In this document: piece by piece, positions 47,456-58,585 of the stretch | Numbering within the stretch: the first letter of the stretch is position 1 | How the letters are laid out: each line of letters starts with the position of its first letter | From: Tretioscincus oriximinensis | Lineage: Eukaryota; Chordata; Lepidosauria; Squamata; Gymnophthalmidae | NCBI GenBank assembly: GCA_022410635.1 | Contig: JAJVDF010000507.1 | Coordinates: 160,506 to 224,505 of the forward strand | Length of the DNA stretch: 64,000 bases | Direction of reading: 5' to 3' | Translations under genes and position numbers: made by a program | The notes under the pieces: model-generated | The model's database searches: none | What the model was told of the DNA's origin: nothing | What the model saw: the letters and a program-made list of their open reading frames with translations, nothing else

Positions 47456-48895
47456 TATTGTTAAATAAATTTTTTGTTAAAATCAATAAATGAATCATTT
47501 GAAAGTTGTTAACAATAAACAGTGATGCAGTGATTTTTTTAAATGTTAAATGGATATTAAAAACACAAACTTTTTTACTTTCTTAAAAGTGAAGATCCAA
47601 AATAAAGTATGATATTGCACTGACTAGTACATTGGACTAATAAACATGCTAGGACCATCTAGGATATTTAGACCTTTTCAACACTTCCTTGATCAGAATG
47701 GTTGCTGGAGATTATGCCTATCTGATCGCAAGAAGAATGCTCCTTGCTATCCACACTCTGAGAATCAGAACATTCCTTCCCCTTGTCCAGGGTGCTGCAG
47801 AGTGTGGATGGCCTAAACCAGGCCTTCTGGTTTGAACCTAACTCACTATGAGTTAGGAAACAGCACATAAGCTCTTTATGAGTGAATCCAACAGGTCTGA
47901 AACTGGAAAAATTGCTTCATATTACCCATACTCCCAGAATATTCCCTCCATTTCTGGGCAATTGTTGGACTGGTTTTAAGGAGTATCCACAAGGTAAATA
48001 CCAGGAGTAGGTGGGGAATATCTCTGACTACATTGGTAATAATGGGGTATCTAGTTGCATGGATCAATGGCATTAACCTTTTTGCATTTATGGGTTTTTA
48101 AGGAGAAAGTTGTTCCAACAACATATTCACCCATGCTTCAATTATGATTTGAACTTAGGTACTTTGAAATTATGTTCTTTCTGTTCTGCTTTTAAATCAG
48201 CAAGGTATATACACACATCCCTTTATCCCTTTCAGAAACAACAACCAAAACACATCTTAGTTTGGGAACCAAACTGATATGTTTTCCTAATTTTCTGAAG
48301 AATCTAGTTCATAATGAGATTTTGCAAAATCTGCTTATCACCTTCTTCCTGGTAAATGCATATCGGGGAGGGGACAATATGAACAGCTGTGCCTCTGAAT
48401 CCTTTCTAAGGGACTTTTTGTTTGTAAAGTTAATTGACTGCTCAACCAAGTAGTTTAAATTTGTTGTGTGCTTTGATCTTCCTTCTGCTGCTGTGCTTAT
48501 GTTGTGTTGTTCACCACATGCACTCTTAGTTCACAAAAACAATACAATTATTTTTAAGTGAATTGGGCACTAGGGTAGTAGTTCTGCAAATAATTATTTT
48601 ACTGTGTATATCTAAGATGAGATGATATCAGCAATTATGTCTAATTGAAAAGCATAATCATTGGTCTTGATTTCTCAAAGTTACTGCAAAGTTAAAGCAA
48701 TTACAGTTCAATGTTAATTTAGGCCTTTTCATTGCTACTACTCACAACTGGCTAACCATGACCCATTTCAGCAGTCTTGGATAAAACCAATGTAAGGCTT
48801 CAGCCACATACAGCATGGAATCCCGGTTGCTCAGAATCCAACAGGTGCCCTCTATAAATAAAGTTGACCCCTCTAGAGGTGTGAGTGGTATATTA
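47456..48895 (+). other. Intron sequence without recognised features
   Basis: AT-rich, no identifiable repeat, exon or RNA gene. Confidence 0.5.
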
Positions 48896-48898
48896 AGA

Positions 48899-49250
48899 TC
48901 AGGGGTAGGGAACATTTTTTTCTGCTAAGGGCAATTTGGATATCTGTAACATCATTCAAGGGCCATACCTCCTCTCCATCCCAGGCGACCCCCTAACCTG
49001 TCCAGCTCATCACCATCCTTTTTCAACCATGCCCCCATTTCCACTCCTTTGCCCTCCTCCCTCCCTCCCCCACTCCCTCCTTTTTTTGTATCTCACTTCA
49101 TGTTTTAATAAAGTGAGGAACCATTATTTAGCCAAGGAGAATTAAGGATTCCATGGGGAGCATTCCATGTGCTGGGACAAATTATTTCTCAGGGAGCACA
49201 CCTTGGGCTGGACTAACTGCATGCATTTTATGCCTATAAACTATGCACGT
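48899..49250 (+). mobile_element. hAT-like non-autonomous element, right end unresolved
   Basis: AGGGGTAGGGAACATTTTTT then TCTGCTAAGGGCAATTTGGA resembles the terminal region of hAT/Charlie-type elements (CAGGGGTGGGGAACCTTTTTCTGCC...GGGCCATTTGG). The pyrimidine-rich part 48975-49085 follows. No matching right terminal repeat was found, so the right limit is a guess. Confidence 0.45.
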
Positions 49251-50250
49251 TCTGCTGAGTGCCATTAGAACATTTCTATCTCTCCACTGCTCTTCCTTTG
49301 TTCAGAGAGTCGTAACTATCATTATCACTATCACCACCATCCATTTTTAAGCTACTAATTTACAATTATATAAAATCTTCTCTTGCACCACTATTTTTTT
49401 CTGAACTAACAAGTACTCCAATTCCTCTCTCCCTCTGATGATGTTTTTATATAGTTTACATATATCCAAATGTTGACCTTTTCCTCTGGGGAATTCAGAG
49501 TTCCTAAGTATGTTTTGGATTGGAGGACAAAAGCAGTTTTTAAAAATGTATGTTAATAAGATATAAAGTTATGATATGAGTTTATAGCTTACTTCTATCA
49601 CAAAAACAGATTCATCCCATAATTAATCTCATAAACAACAATATGCATCATTGACTTTTTTGCACTTGAATTCTAGATGCTTCCATAACTACTTACTGCT
49701 GGTTCTTTGGCTTAAGATTATACAATGCATATGATAACTAAGTGCATATGATAACTAAGGGCACTTACCTTGAATCTGAGTTTGCATCCAAACTATTTCC
49801 CCTTTAAACATTATTTCCTTTATATTTAAATTACAAAAAGGGGGAACAGCCATACCTCTAAGTCAGGCCTTTTGAGGAAATACCTGTCAGTCACCTCAAC
49901 AGAGGTCACTGGACAATGACAGGAACATCCTACCCCTCACCGTGACACACATACACGTGCAGATAGCCATTGAATAAAAATGGTGGTGTTTTGCACAGGC
50001 CACAGGGAAGCTACACTCATCTGCTTCCAGCTGTTGCCACTCACCTCATCCGTGCTCCTCCACTTACCTGCCTGGTACCCTGCCTCCCTGGGAGCAGCTA
50101 GTTAGAGACTGTATGGGCAGCAAATGCCTTCAGAGTGCCTTGCCTACATCTGTTGGAAGAGTGTTGCGGAGTGCACTTAAACCAAATGTGAGACCATTGC
50201 TAACAGGTGGTTAATATGATGAAAGGCAAGACAGTTAAAAACAAATGTCT
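49251..50250 (+). other. Intron sequence without recognised features
   Basis: 49900-50150 is less AT-rich than its surroundings but shows no family. Confidence 0.45.
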
Positions 50251-50257
50251 ATCTGGG

Positions 50258-50555
50258 TGAAGAAGAAGGGGAAGAAGAGGAGGAGGAGGAGGAGGAGGAG
50301 AAGAAAAAAGAAAAAGAAGAAAAAGAAGAAGGAGAAGAAGGAGAAGAATTGGGTTTGTATATCTCGCTCTTCTCACCCGAAGGGACTCAGCAGCTTGATG
50401 ATGGTAACTATTAATCTACTTGCAATTTCTTGCTTTCAAACAGCTAGATTGGCTGAAGCTGTCACTTCTCTCCATGGTAGACATGTATGGCCTCGAACTA
50501 CAAGCTTTCTGTTGAAAGAACATTGCTCTTAATCTCTGCACTACTGTGCCTCTCT
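50258..50555 (-). mobile_element. Sauria-type SINE with expanded purine tail, antisense
   Basis: A (GGA)n/(GAA)n purine tract of about 90 bp (50258-50349) leads into ATTGGGTTTGTATATCTCGC and TCTTCTCACCCGAAGGGACT. This is the same arrangement as 16312-16624. The lysine/arginine-rich reading frame over the tract is an artefact. Confidence 0.7.
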
Positions 50556-50599
50556 GAAATAAATAAAACAGAATAGAAAATGGATTCAGGCTCTAAGCA

Positions 50600-50745
50600 A
50601 CTGCATATAGTGGGGCTCAGTCGCTAAGGAAACAGTCTCTCATCTGGGAGATTGGGTTTCGAAGCCCTGTGTCTGATGTGGGGAGTGGTGACCTCTGCTT
50701 TTGTTCCTGTTGGTATAACTGGAAGATCCCTTGAACTGATTAACT
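50600..50745 (+). mobile_element. tRNA-derived SINE head
   Basis: GGGGCTCAGTCGCTAAGGAA (A-box-like) and GGTTTCGAAGCC (50656-50667, B-box-like with one extra base) with tRNA-like spacing. It resembles the head of the antisense SINE at 16560-16624. It is not a functional tRNA, because no closed acceptor stem is visible. Confidence 0.5.
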
Positions 50746-51213
50746 TTTTAGCATTTGGCTTACAAACTGAATAGAATTAAATAGATTAGTACGGTTTAAT
50801 TTTTAAATGCATTTATTATATTGAAATAATGTAGTGATTATCATGAAAGCTTTTTAAACACCAGTGTATACTGAATTTAATGTTTGATCAGTCCAATGTA
50901 ATTGTGATTTTTTGCTCTTTTGAAGAAAAGAATGGCAGTCAGGTACCAAGATCTATCTAGGGGCAAGTCCAAGTGTGTTGCCACAAAGTTCTGATTGTCT
51001 TTAGCAGGTGAGCAGGTGGCAATTTTGATGCCTCATCTTTAACGGATGCAATTATCACTGCATTATATGGTCTACCATGTTGGATGCTCATGAATGTTAA
51101 TATTTGGTGTATATCCTCCCATTATTCTTCATTTTTTACCAGTGAAGACTAATGGAGACAATTATCACTCAAGCGTCAGCTCATCCTGTATAAAAAGGCT
51201 GTTAGCCAAAGAC

Positions 51214-52480
51214 AGTTTATTTATTTGCATTTTTATACCGCCATATATCCAAAGCCTTCAGAATTAACATGTTAAAACAACAACAACAGTACAGTGCAGG
51301 AAGGCAGGAAGAGAGTACTATTGCTGTGTTTTTCTTTCAGCCAAAGGCTAAGTTATAGATGTAAGAGATTTTCTGAATGAACACAATGATGGTGATTGAC
51401 ACACCTTCAAGGGGAGAGTTTTCAATAGTTTAGGGGCTGCTAGTGAGAAGGGCCTGTCCCAGGTCCCCCCCCCCCTTTTGCTATTGAAGGAGGTGGCATA
51501 GTATGGTATGGGAGAAGGCATTTAGATATTTGGGTCCCAAGTTACTTAAGGGCTTTATAGGTTAAAGTTAATACATTGAATTGGGCTTGTTAGCAAATTG
51601 GCAGCCTGTGCAGCTCTTTCAAGGATGATGGGTGATGGGTGTCTGGGCAGTCATTCAGAACAACAATTCAGCTGCTGAATTCTGCACCAACTGCAGCTTT
51701 CAAGAGCCACCAAATATAGTTCAATACAATAGTCCAATGTGGAGCATGGATTATGTGGCTAGATCATCCCTGTTCAGAAACGGCAGTAACTGGTAAATGA
51801 GATATAATTGGAAGTTGGCACTCTTAGCCACCGCCTCAACCTGATTTTCAAGTGTCAGTGTAGGGTCCAGGAATCCCCCCAGATTTTGCATTCATCCTTT
51901 ATAGAGCAATTTGACCTCATTGAGGGCAAGGTGCTTCCCAACTTCATGAACCCGGGGTGCGCCAATATATAGCATCTCTGTCTTGTCTGGATTCAGCTTC
52001 AATTTTTTGACCCACGTCCAGCCCATCATTGTCTTCAGGCACCTGTCAAGCGGTTCAACCACCTTTCCTGATTCAGAGAGATAGAGATGACTGTCATCTT
52101 CATATTGATGATACTTCACACTTCAAATCTCCTGATGACCTCTTCCAGCAGCTTCATATAGATGTTAAACCCATACGTGAGCTCCCAGGGTGTCTCCCAC
52201 TACCACTTTCTGGAAGGAACCACTGCAATTCCATGTCACCAACTCCTAAATGCCTTCGCCTCTTCAGGAGGATACTATGGTCAATGGTATCAAAAACCAC
52301 TGAGAGAATCAAAAGAACCAACAAAGACACATTTCCACTATCCCTCTCCTGGAGAAGGTCATCAACCGGTTGACCAAGGTGGTTTCCATGCCATGCGTGA
52401 GAGCAGGGCCCTGCAATAGAGGATACTTTGTTTTCCAGGACCAATTAGGACTGAGGGATCACCACTCATACTATGGCCAG
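51214..52480 (-). pseudogene. L2-like LINE, 3' half, antisense
   Basis: On the minus strand: FDTIDHSILLKRRRHLG (52444-52154 frame), then the reverse-transcriptase active-site region YEDDSHLYLSESGKVVEPLD (YADD changed to YEDD) and KKLKLNPDKTEMLYIGAPRV (52119-51892 frame), then the 3' UTR ending in an AAATAAAT-type tail at about 51214. These are L2-clade ORF2 blocks. The A to E change beside the catalytic aspartates and the frame breaks show it is dead. It has a C run (51466-51475). Confidence 0.85.
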
Positions 52481-53526
52481 AGGGTGTGCAGTGGTAAGTG
52501 ATTTACCATCAGATTTTAAATCTACACTATTACCTGGAAGTCACCTGGCTGCAGCAGCATCACTCTAACTGATTGTTGGGCTTTAAAGGAATATATGTTC
52601 CTGAATCTTTAAGGGTAGACATCTTGTACAGGTGGCATGGTACCAAATCAGCTGGACACTTCAGATTTCTCAAGGCTTGGCCCTTACTTCATCAACAGTT
52701 TTGGTGGCCAGGAGCAGATTTGATCTGGAAAAAATACATTCCCATATGCAGCACCTGTGCCACAACCAAGAGAATGGAAGGTAAGCCAAAAAGACTTTTG
52801 CAACCTTTGCCTACTGCCTCCAGACCTTGATCCATGATAGGGATGGACTTTATTATTCATCTGTCTGAAAGCAGTCAGTGTATGGCTTTTGGGGTAACTA
52901 GTTTTTGTGGTTTATACCATGCAAAAACTGCCCACAGTTCAGGAATTGGCCAAAATGTTTGAGCAGCATATTTACAGACCACATGTCATTCCTGACAAGA
53001 CCATCAGCAACAGAGGAGTGCAATTTACTTCCAGGTTTTGAAAATAGTTCCTCAAGTTACTAGACACTGATCCTGGATTATCTACCACTCATCATCTAGA
53101 GACTGGTGGAGAAACAGAAAATGTCAACCAAATTCTGGAACAGTGTCTGAGATGCTGTGTATCCTTGCAACAGGACAATTGGAGAGACCAACTGGTCCAT
53201 ATGAAATTAGCATACAACAATTTGGTCCAACAATGGGCAAAACACCTTTTCAAGTGGTGCATGGGATCGACACAAAACCTTTGCCACCTCTGTCACTGGC
53301 CACCTCTGACCCCATGACAGTACAGGAATGGACAGCCAATATTACAGCAGGGTGGNCAGCATCAAGGAAGCACTACAGAAAGCCAAGGCTAACTACAAGC
53401 ACTAGGCCGACAGGAACAGAGCTGCAAGTATGGACTTCAAACCTGGGGATTTTGGTATACTTGCATGCAGGCATTCAAGAAGCTTTGTCCCAAGTTTGTA
53501 TGCCTTTTGAGATTAAGCCTTGTATT

Positions 53527-54028
53527 TAGATTTATGAGATTTTCTGAGGCCAAAACTAGGGCAATTAATATTCATGCTAATTTTCATATTCATGAATATG
53601 CAAATCACCCACCACCCTGAAATCCCTGGCGTGCACTAGAAATTTGCAAACCACTTGAGAATCCTGTGAAGTGCTCGAGAATACTGTGAAGCACATGAAG
53701 AATTTGCATTTTTTAAAAACTGTGGAGAGGGAATATTCAGGAGCTGGTCTCAGTTGTCAAAGCTTCCTAGCAGTGCTGCAGTGAATTTAAAATTTATTTT
53801 TTTNAAAAAATTATATTTTACTGAGAGGAGGGTCCCTCCATGAGCTGGCCCCAGTTACCAGAGCCCCCTAGTAGTGGTGCAGTGCATTTTATTGTTTAAT
53901 ATATATATATATATATATTATTTTCTCAGCAAAAAACGGGGAAATTCCCACCGGGAGGGTGGGTAAACACCTCAAAATTGGTGTTCTTCCCCCCCCCCCC
54001 CCAAAAAGGGGGTCATCTGGTCAGCATA
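53527..54028. mobile_element. 502-bp DNA element inserted in the gypsy pol region
   Basis: Its flanks CTTGTATT (53519-53526) and CCTGTATT (54029-54036) look like an 8-bp target-site duplication with one difference. The gypsy reading frame resumes directly after the right copy. The right end (GGGGGTCATCTGGTCAGCAT then A) matches the right end of the hAT-type MITE at 60251-60455, which also ends in ...GGTCAGCNTA with an 8-bp duplication. The left end is diverged. Inside are a roughly 100-bp direct repeat (53741 and 53842), a (TA)n run and a C run. Confidence 0.6.
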
Positions 54029-54363
54029 CCTGTATTGAAAAAGTTGCAGTAGAAATGCTTCTTCCCAATCATTACAAAGTACATCCAGTTTTCCATGTCT
54101 ATCTCCTGAAGCCTGTCCCTACAGGAGGGACAGCATTGTAAGCCACCCACTCTTGTACTGGTTGATGGCCACAAATATTTTGAAGTTCAGGCAATCAGTA
54201 ACTCTAGACTAAAACATGGAAAATTACAGTACTTCATCCTATGGAAACACTTGCCTCAAGCAGAGTTCTGTTGGGTGAATGCAGGTGGTGCCCGTACGCC
54301 CATATTGATTTGGGGTTTCCACAAAGAAACCTGGACAGGGAGGTTTTGCTTGGTAGAGCGGAA

Positions 54364-54744
54364 TGTCAGGAAGATTCCCTGTTAGGGATCTTAGTGGATT
54401 ATAACTATGATGGCAGTATGAACTATAAATGCACCCAGTGACAGTTGCCCAGGGTTTCAGAGAGAAAATGCTGGGCCTTGCATTTTGCAAAAGTACATGT
54501 TCAAATTGTGTAGGGAAAACTGATGGGGCTTGCTTTTGCAATTTACATATTTGAATTCTGGAAGGAAAATATACTTAGTTGGTTGACTGTTGATCTGGGG
54601 GAGGGAACCTGTAAATACTATAAATAGTTGTATTTATAGTTGTAAGGCTAGTTGCTTATTTTAGTTGCTGCTGCATTGAGCTGAAATAAAAATCCTTTTC
54701 CAGAGCTGACTTTTTTCTTGATATTTGGCTGCCAGAGCCTCACA
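54364..54744 (+). mobile_element. 3' LTR of the gypsy element (381 bp)
   Basis: It starts TGTCAGGAAGATTCC, the usual start of vertebrate chromodomain gypsy LTRs, right after the chromodomain coding end and a purine-rich stretch. It has a TATA box (ACTATAAATAG, 54618-54628) and AATAAAA (54686-54692). It ends ...GAGCCTCACA. Confidence 0.75.
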
Positions 54745-54954
54745 GTAAATAAATCATTTAGCTTTTCTTCAATCTCTGGATCCATCATAATTATCCTCCT
54801 ATGTCAATTTCCATCAAGTGCTCCGGCGTACTTTCTGTTTGAATTCCTAGTTCTGATGTATTTAAAGTCATTCTTGCTTTTTTAATGTTCTTGACAATAT
54901 GTTAATCAAAATTCTTCTTAGCATCCCATCTTGGATGGGATGGTTTAGTGAATC

Positions 54955-55022
54955 TAGAGCATTGACCATGGGGTTGTACCAATGATCCTGGAGATTCCTT
55001 TGAATTCTATTATTCTATCCCT
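54955..55022 (+). mobile_element. CR1 3' end fragment
   Basis: ACCAATGATCCTGGAGATTC then CTTTGAATTCTATTATTCTA. Confidence 0.75.
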
Positions 55023-55404
55023 ACCACCTTGTGTTTGCTTTACTACAATTTGTGTTCTTTCCTGTAATCTCTATTAGGATAAGCCTTCCATTTTTAAAAA
55101 TGAATTTCTCTTGCTCCTAATGACTTGAATTACTGTACCTTTAAGCCACACTGGTGTCTTTTTGGATTTAGTGGTCCCATTCTTCAGTTAGGAATGCGTT
55201 ATAGTTGAACTTCCATTGTTGGATTTGTAAAAGGTTGTCATGCATTAAAGGGATTTGATCCTTCACACATTCCTGTTTAATTTTTTTTATTATTTTGCTC
55301 ATTTGGAGGAAATTCCCTCTGTAAAACCTTAAAGTGACTGTGATAGAACATAATGGCAGTTTACTATATATGGTTAAGCTAAAGATTGTCATATTGTGCT
55401 CACT

Positions 55405-55735
55405 AACGTAAGAACATAAGAGGAGCCCTGCTGGATCAGGCCGGAACCCATCCAGTCCAGCCCTTCTGCGTCACGCAGAGGCCCACCAATTGCACCTGGG
55501 CAATCTGGAACAGAAGAAGGCAAAATCTTCAACTGTTCTAGACACCCTGCAAATGCCATTCCAGGAATACTGCCTGCTGCTCCATCTCAGAGGCTATATC
55601 AAAAGATCCACCCTAGTAGCTATTTATACCCTTGGTATCCATGAACATGACTAATCCTGTCTTAATCCAGGCTGCTAGCTACCACCATCTTCTCTGGAAA
55701 CAAACTCCAAAGGCCAGTGACCCTCTGGGATAGTA
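55405..55735 (-). mobile_element. CR1-clade LINE 3' end, antisense
   Basis: GTAAGAACATAAGAGGAGCC then CTGCTGGATCAGGCC, CATCCAGTCCAGCCCTTCTG, CATTCCAGGAATACTGCCTG and TATTTATACCCTTGGTATCC form the antisense of the 3' region seen in sense at 5480-5760. Confidence 0.8.
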
Positions 55736-55739
55736 TAGT

Positions 55740-56342
55740 ATAAATGTATAGGATAGTACATTTCTTTTTATAATCTATTGCTAAACAAAAAATGAGCAAT
55801 ATACCACAGCCAAAAGTACTATTTCAGATTTTAAAAAATCTCATATAGATATTTTACATAGTGGCCCATTCACAAGAGCATCTTCTCTTTATTTGACTTT
55901 TGTAGGCCTTTTTAAAAGATCTCTTATTAATGTCCAAAAATAGCCAGCACGCATAGAAGCGTTATTCCTATCCTGATATCTTTGTTTTAGAAATGAATTT
56001 TTCAATCCCAAATTTGAAGCAAAAAAGTAATGTTTTCCTTCATAAAGTTCACTTAACGCATACAATAAAGGAACACCCTGACTACATACTTACTTGAGGG
56101 ATGGTATTCTCAGATGCAGGAGAGAATGCCTGCCTTAACTGTGGGTTATTCTGCAGATTCCAAGTTGGAAGCAATAGAGGCTACTGTATTTCTGTAAATC
56201 AGGTGTGCAAACTTACAGTATTTCCTAATATTTACCATTAATACCCCTGTATCGTTCATCCTAAATGAACTGTTTCTTAGAACAATAAAGCCCACTAGTT
56301 TCTAAAGACATTTGCTTTTGCTTTTTTTGCACGTTGAAGTCA
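55740..56342 (+). other. Intron sequence without recognised features
   Basis: AT-rich, nothing identified. Confidence 0.5.
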
Positions 56343-57018
56343 ATAAGAAAGGAAACGGCCCTGCATAAGGGGAGCCGCCAGTAACCGGNGCGCACCCGGG
56401 AGCCGGATGCAATTTTGACCTCAGAAAACATGGCGATTTCAGGTGACGCACTTCCAACGCGATGCCGGACTATAAGGCAAGAGTTATTGTTAACTATAAG
56501 GCTATTTCGGCCTCTTGCTTTCTGACACGCTCAGAGAGCCCCACAAAACTTCCTTTAATCCTCTGGTGGACCAGCTTCGCAACAGTGCAAGCTAGGTGGA
56601 GCTCACAAGGGTGTGAGCCAAGTGTGCTGACCCAGCGCATGCTGGGCAGTTGGATTGGATGGGTGGCTCACCTGGAGAGTGAGCCGCCATGGTGATGGTA
56701 GTCCAATCCGGGTCAGCCCTGGAGGCTGAATGGGACAGTCATTCCACGATGCTGCACCTGCCACTCCCCCTTTCACTTAGCCATGGCCTTTCCTCCATTT
56801 CTGTGTTTCTTTATCCAAAATATCTGCAAGCAACTACGAAGAAGTGTATGTTTACGGGTTGGTTACTGTTAACTAAGTTATTGACACTGTAGTCACTTTG
56901 GAAGATTGTTAAAGTAAATGTTGCACTATGTTCACTTTAAGCATTATCTGACTGTATTAACAAATGTCTCATTTATTCATATGGTTGTTTGCGTGGCTCC
57001 CTGGCTGGCCATCGCCGG
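56343..57018 (+). mobile_element. LTR-like unit, copy 1 of a tandem pair
   Basis: It starts like copy 2 (CCTGCATAAGGGGAGCCGCC) and ends with the same terminus (TGGTTGTTTGCGTGGCTCCC then TGGCTGGCCATCGCCGG). It lacks about 235 bp of copy 2 (equivalent to 57200-57445) and the left half of the 57098-57127 palindrome, keeping only TTTTGACCTCAGAAAA at about 56415-56430. No protein domain. Confidence 0.75.
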
Positions 57019-57927
57019 TAAAGAAAGCAGTCCTGCATAAAAGGAGCCGCTGGTTACTGGCGCGCACCCGGGAGCTGGACTCATGGCAGCCACCGTATTT
57101 TCTGAGGTCAATTTTGACCTCAGAAAACATGGTGGTTTTCAGTGATGCGCTTCCGGTGCGACGCTGGACTATAAAGCAAGAGGCCGACGCCATTTTCCAC
57201 TGCTTGCTTTCTGACGCCTTCCCTCCCTACCTTTATTTCAGTCTTTCCTTCGTCATGGACGGTGAGGGGTGGACAGCTGAAGCATCCTGGGATGGCCCAA
57301 AGGGACAGACACTAGCCAAGGGTGGCAGATATCCCCGGACTGAGCCCATAGGATATAGCTTTGAGGGACCCTTAAGGGTTTTAAATCTGGAATCTGAAGG
57401 CTGCCTTAAGTCAGGGAAGGGGGCTCGTGACAAAGCCAGCACTCAGAGAGTCCCACAAAACTTCCTTTGATCCTCTGGTGGACCAGCCTCGCAATGGTGC
57501 AAGCTGGGTGGGGCTCACAAGGGCGTGAGCCAAGTGTGCTATCCCAGCACAGGCTGGGCAGTTGGATTGGATGAGTGGCTCACCTGGAGAGTGAGCCGCC
57601 ATGGTGATGGTAGTCCCATTCTGGAGGCTGAGTGGGACAGTCATTCCAGAATGCTGTGCCTGCTGCTCCCCCTTTCATTTAGCCATGACCTTTCCTCCAT
57701 TTCTGTGTTTCTTTATCCAAAATATCGGCAAGCAACTACGAAGAAGCGTATGTTTACGGGTTTGGTTATTGTTAACTAAGTTATTGACACTGTAGTCACT
57801 TTGTTTGGAAGAAATTTTTAAAGTAAATGTTGCACTATGTTCACTTTAAGCGTTATCTGATTGTATTAATAAATGTTTCATTTATGCATATGGTTGTTTG
57901 CGTGGCTCCCTGGCTGGCCATCGCCGG
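57019..57927 (+). mobile_element. LTR-like unit, copy 2 of a tandem pair
   Basis: A 909-bp unit directly following copy 1. It contains a 14-bp-arm palindrome (57098-57127), a TATA box (TATAAAG, 57170-57176) followed by GACGCCATTTTC, and AATAAA (57868-57873) about 55 bp before its end. That is promoter and polyadenylation-signal order as in an LTR. The open frame at 56964-57470 shows no domain, and I do not call it a gene. A third, antisense copy is at 14297-15165. Confidence 0.75.
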
Positions 57928-58239
57928 TAACTAAAAATTCTTATTGTTAACCAGTGAAATGTGTCAAGTTCCACTCTGATTAAGTGATTTTATATGCAAA
58001 AAGACTCAACAAAAACTGAAAATAGTATTCGCATTAAATTATAGAATAGTTTTCATTTTATTATGCAGTGACTGTTAAGTGCAAGTTCATATAAACCATA
58101 TTGTACTTTAATGGTTAAATTTTTATCAAAACATATAGCTACTGTATTAATGGAGTTTGTCTGCTGTAGTAGAGCACAAAAAAGCAAAAGAAAAATTGAG
58201 CCTTTTTGAAGATGACTGTTAGATTGTTATATTCTTCAT

Positions 58240-58585
58240 GATGGCTGAGTTCTCATGAGGGGAAAGGGAAATTCCCCTTTCTCGAATACTGCAAACAGCT
58301 GATTTTAAAAATGAAGCTTTTTCCTGTTGCTGCTGCTTCAGTACAAAAGAGGTTGAACTGGTTCCATGGACGAAAGGGGAAAGAGATCTCTTTAGATCTC
58401 CTGCTGCCCTGGAATCTAAGCTTTGGGGGGTCCTTCTGCCTTTCCCAGAAGACCCCCAAAGCCTGGACCTCCAGCAGCATGTGTGTGGGCGCTTAAACCA
58501 GGCAGGAGATGACAAAAAGCAGCAAAGTGGATTTTAATTCACTTTGCTGCTTTCTGTTCCAGTTTTAGTGCCCTCATAAGAATCC
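58240..58585. mobile_element. MITE-like element with CATGAGGG ends and central hairpin
   Basis: Ends: GAGTTCTCATGAGGGG on the left and GGATTCTTATGAGGGC read inward from the right. A central hairpin (AAAGCAGCAAAGTG 58516-58529 and CACTTTGCTGCTTT 58540-58553) lies in the right part. No domain is seen in the short frames on either strand. Confidence 0.5.

Larger units (their letters stand above)
52562..54744 (+). pseudogene. Ty3/gypsy chromodomain retrotransposon, 3' half, inactive
   Basis: The order of parts is integrase to 3' LTR. The zinc-binding domain lies at 52573-52830 (W/H residues, FWWPGADLIWKKYI and CSTCATTK giving the HHCC pattern). The integrase core is broken at 52830-53050 (GMDFIIHL; then TISNRGVQFTSRF, where the usual catalytic Asp of SDRG is Asn, codon 53009-53011). 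The C-terminal part is at 53143-53520 (TPFQVVHGIDTKPLPPL). After a 502-bp insertion it resumes at 54037 (VHPVFHVYLLKPVPT). A chromodomain follows at about 54142-54345 (LVDGHKYFEVQAISNSRLKH, then the FILWKHLPQAEFCWV block), then the LTR. The chromodomain would steer integration toward modified histones. Upstream parts (gag, protease, RT) are missing. Confidence 0.88.

Noticed and set aside
50245..50532. Lysine/arginine-rich 95-codon frame
   Set aside because: Reads through the purine tail of an antisense SINE.
50600..50680. Possible tRNA gene
   Set aside because: B box has an extra base and there is no closed acceptor stem, so it fits a SINE head.
56964..57470. 168-codon frame in the LTR-like unit, considered as a possible gene
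   Set aside because: It crosses the unit boundary and promoter-like signals, is broken in the sister copy and shows no domain.
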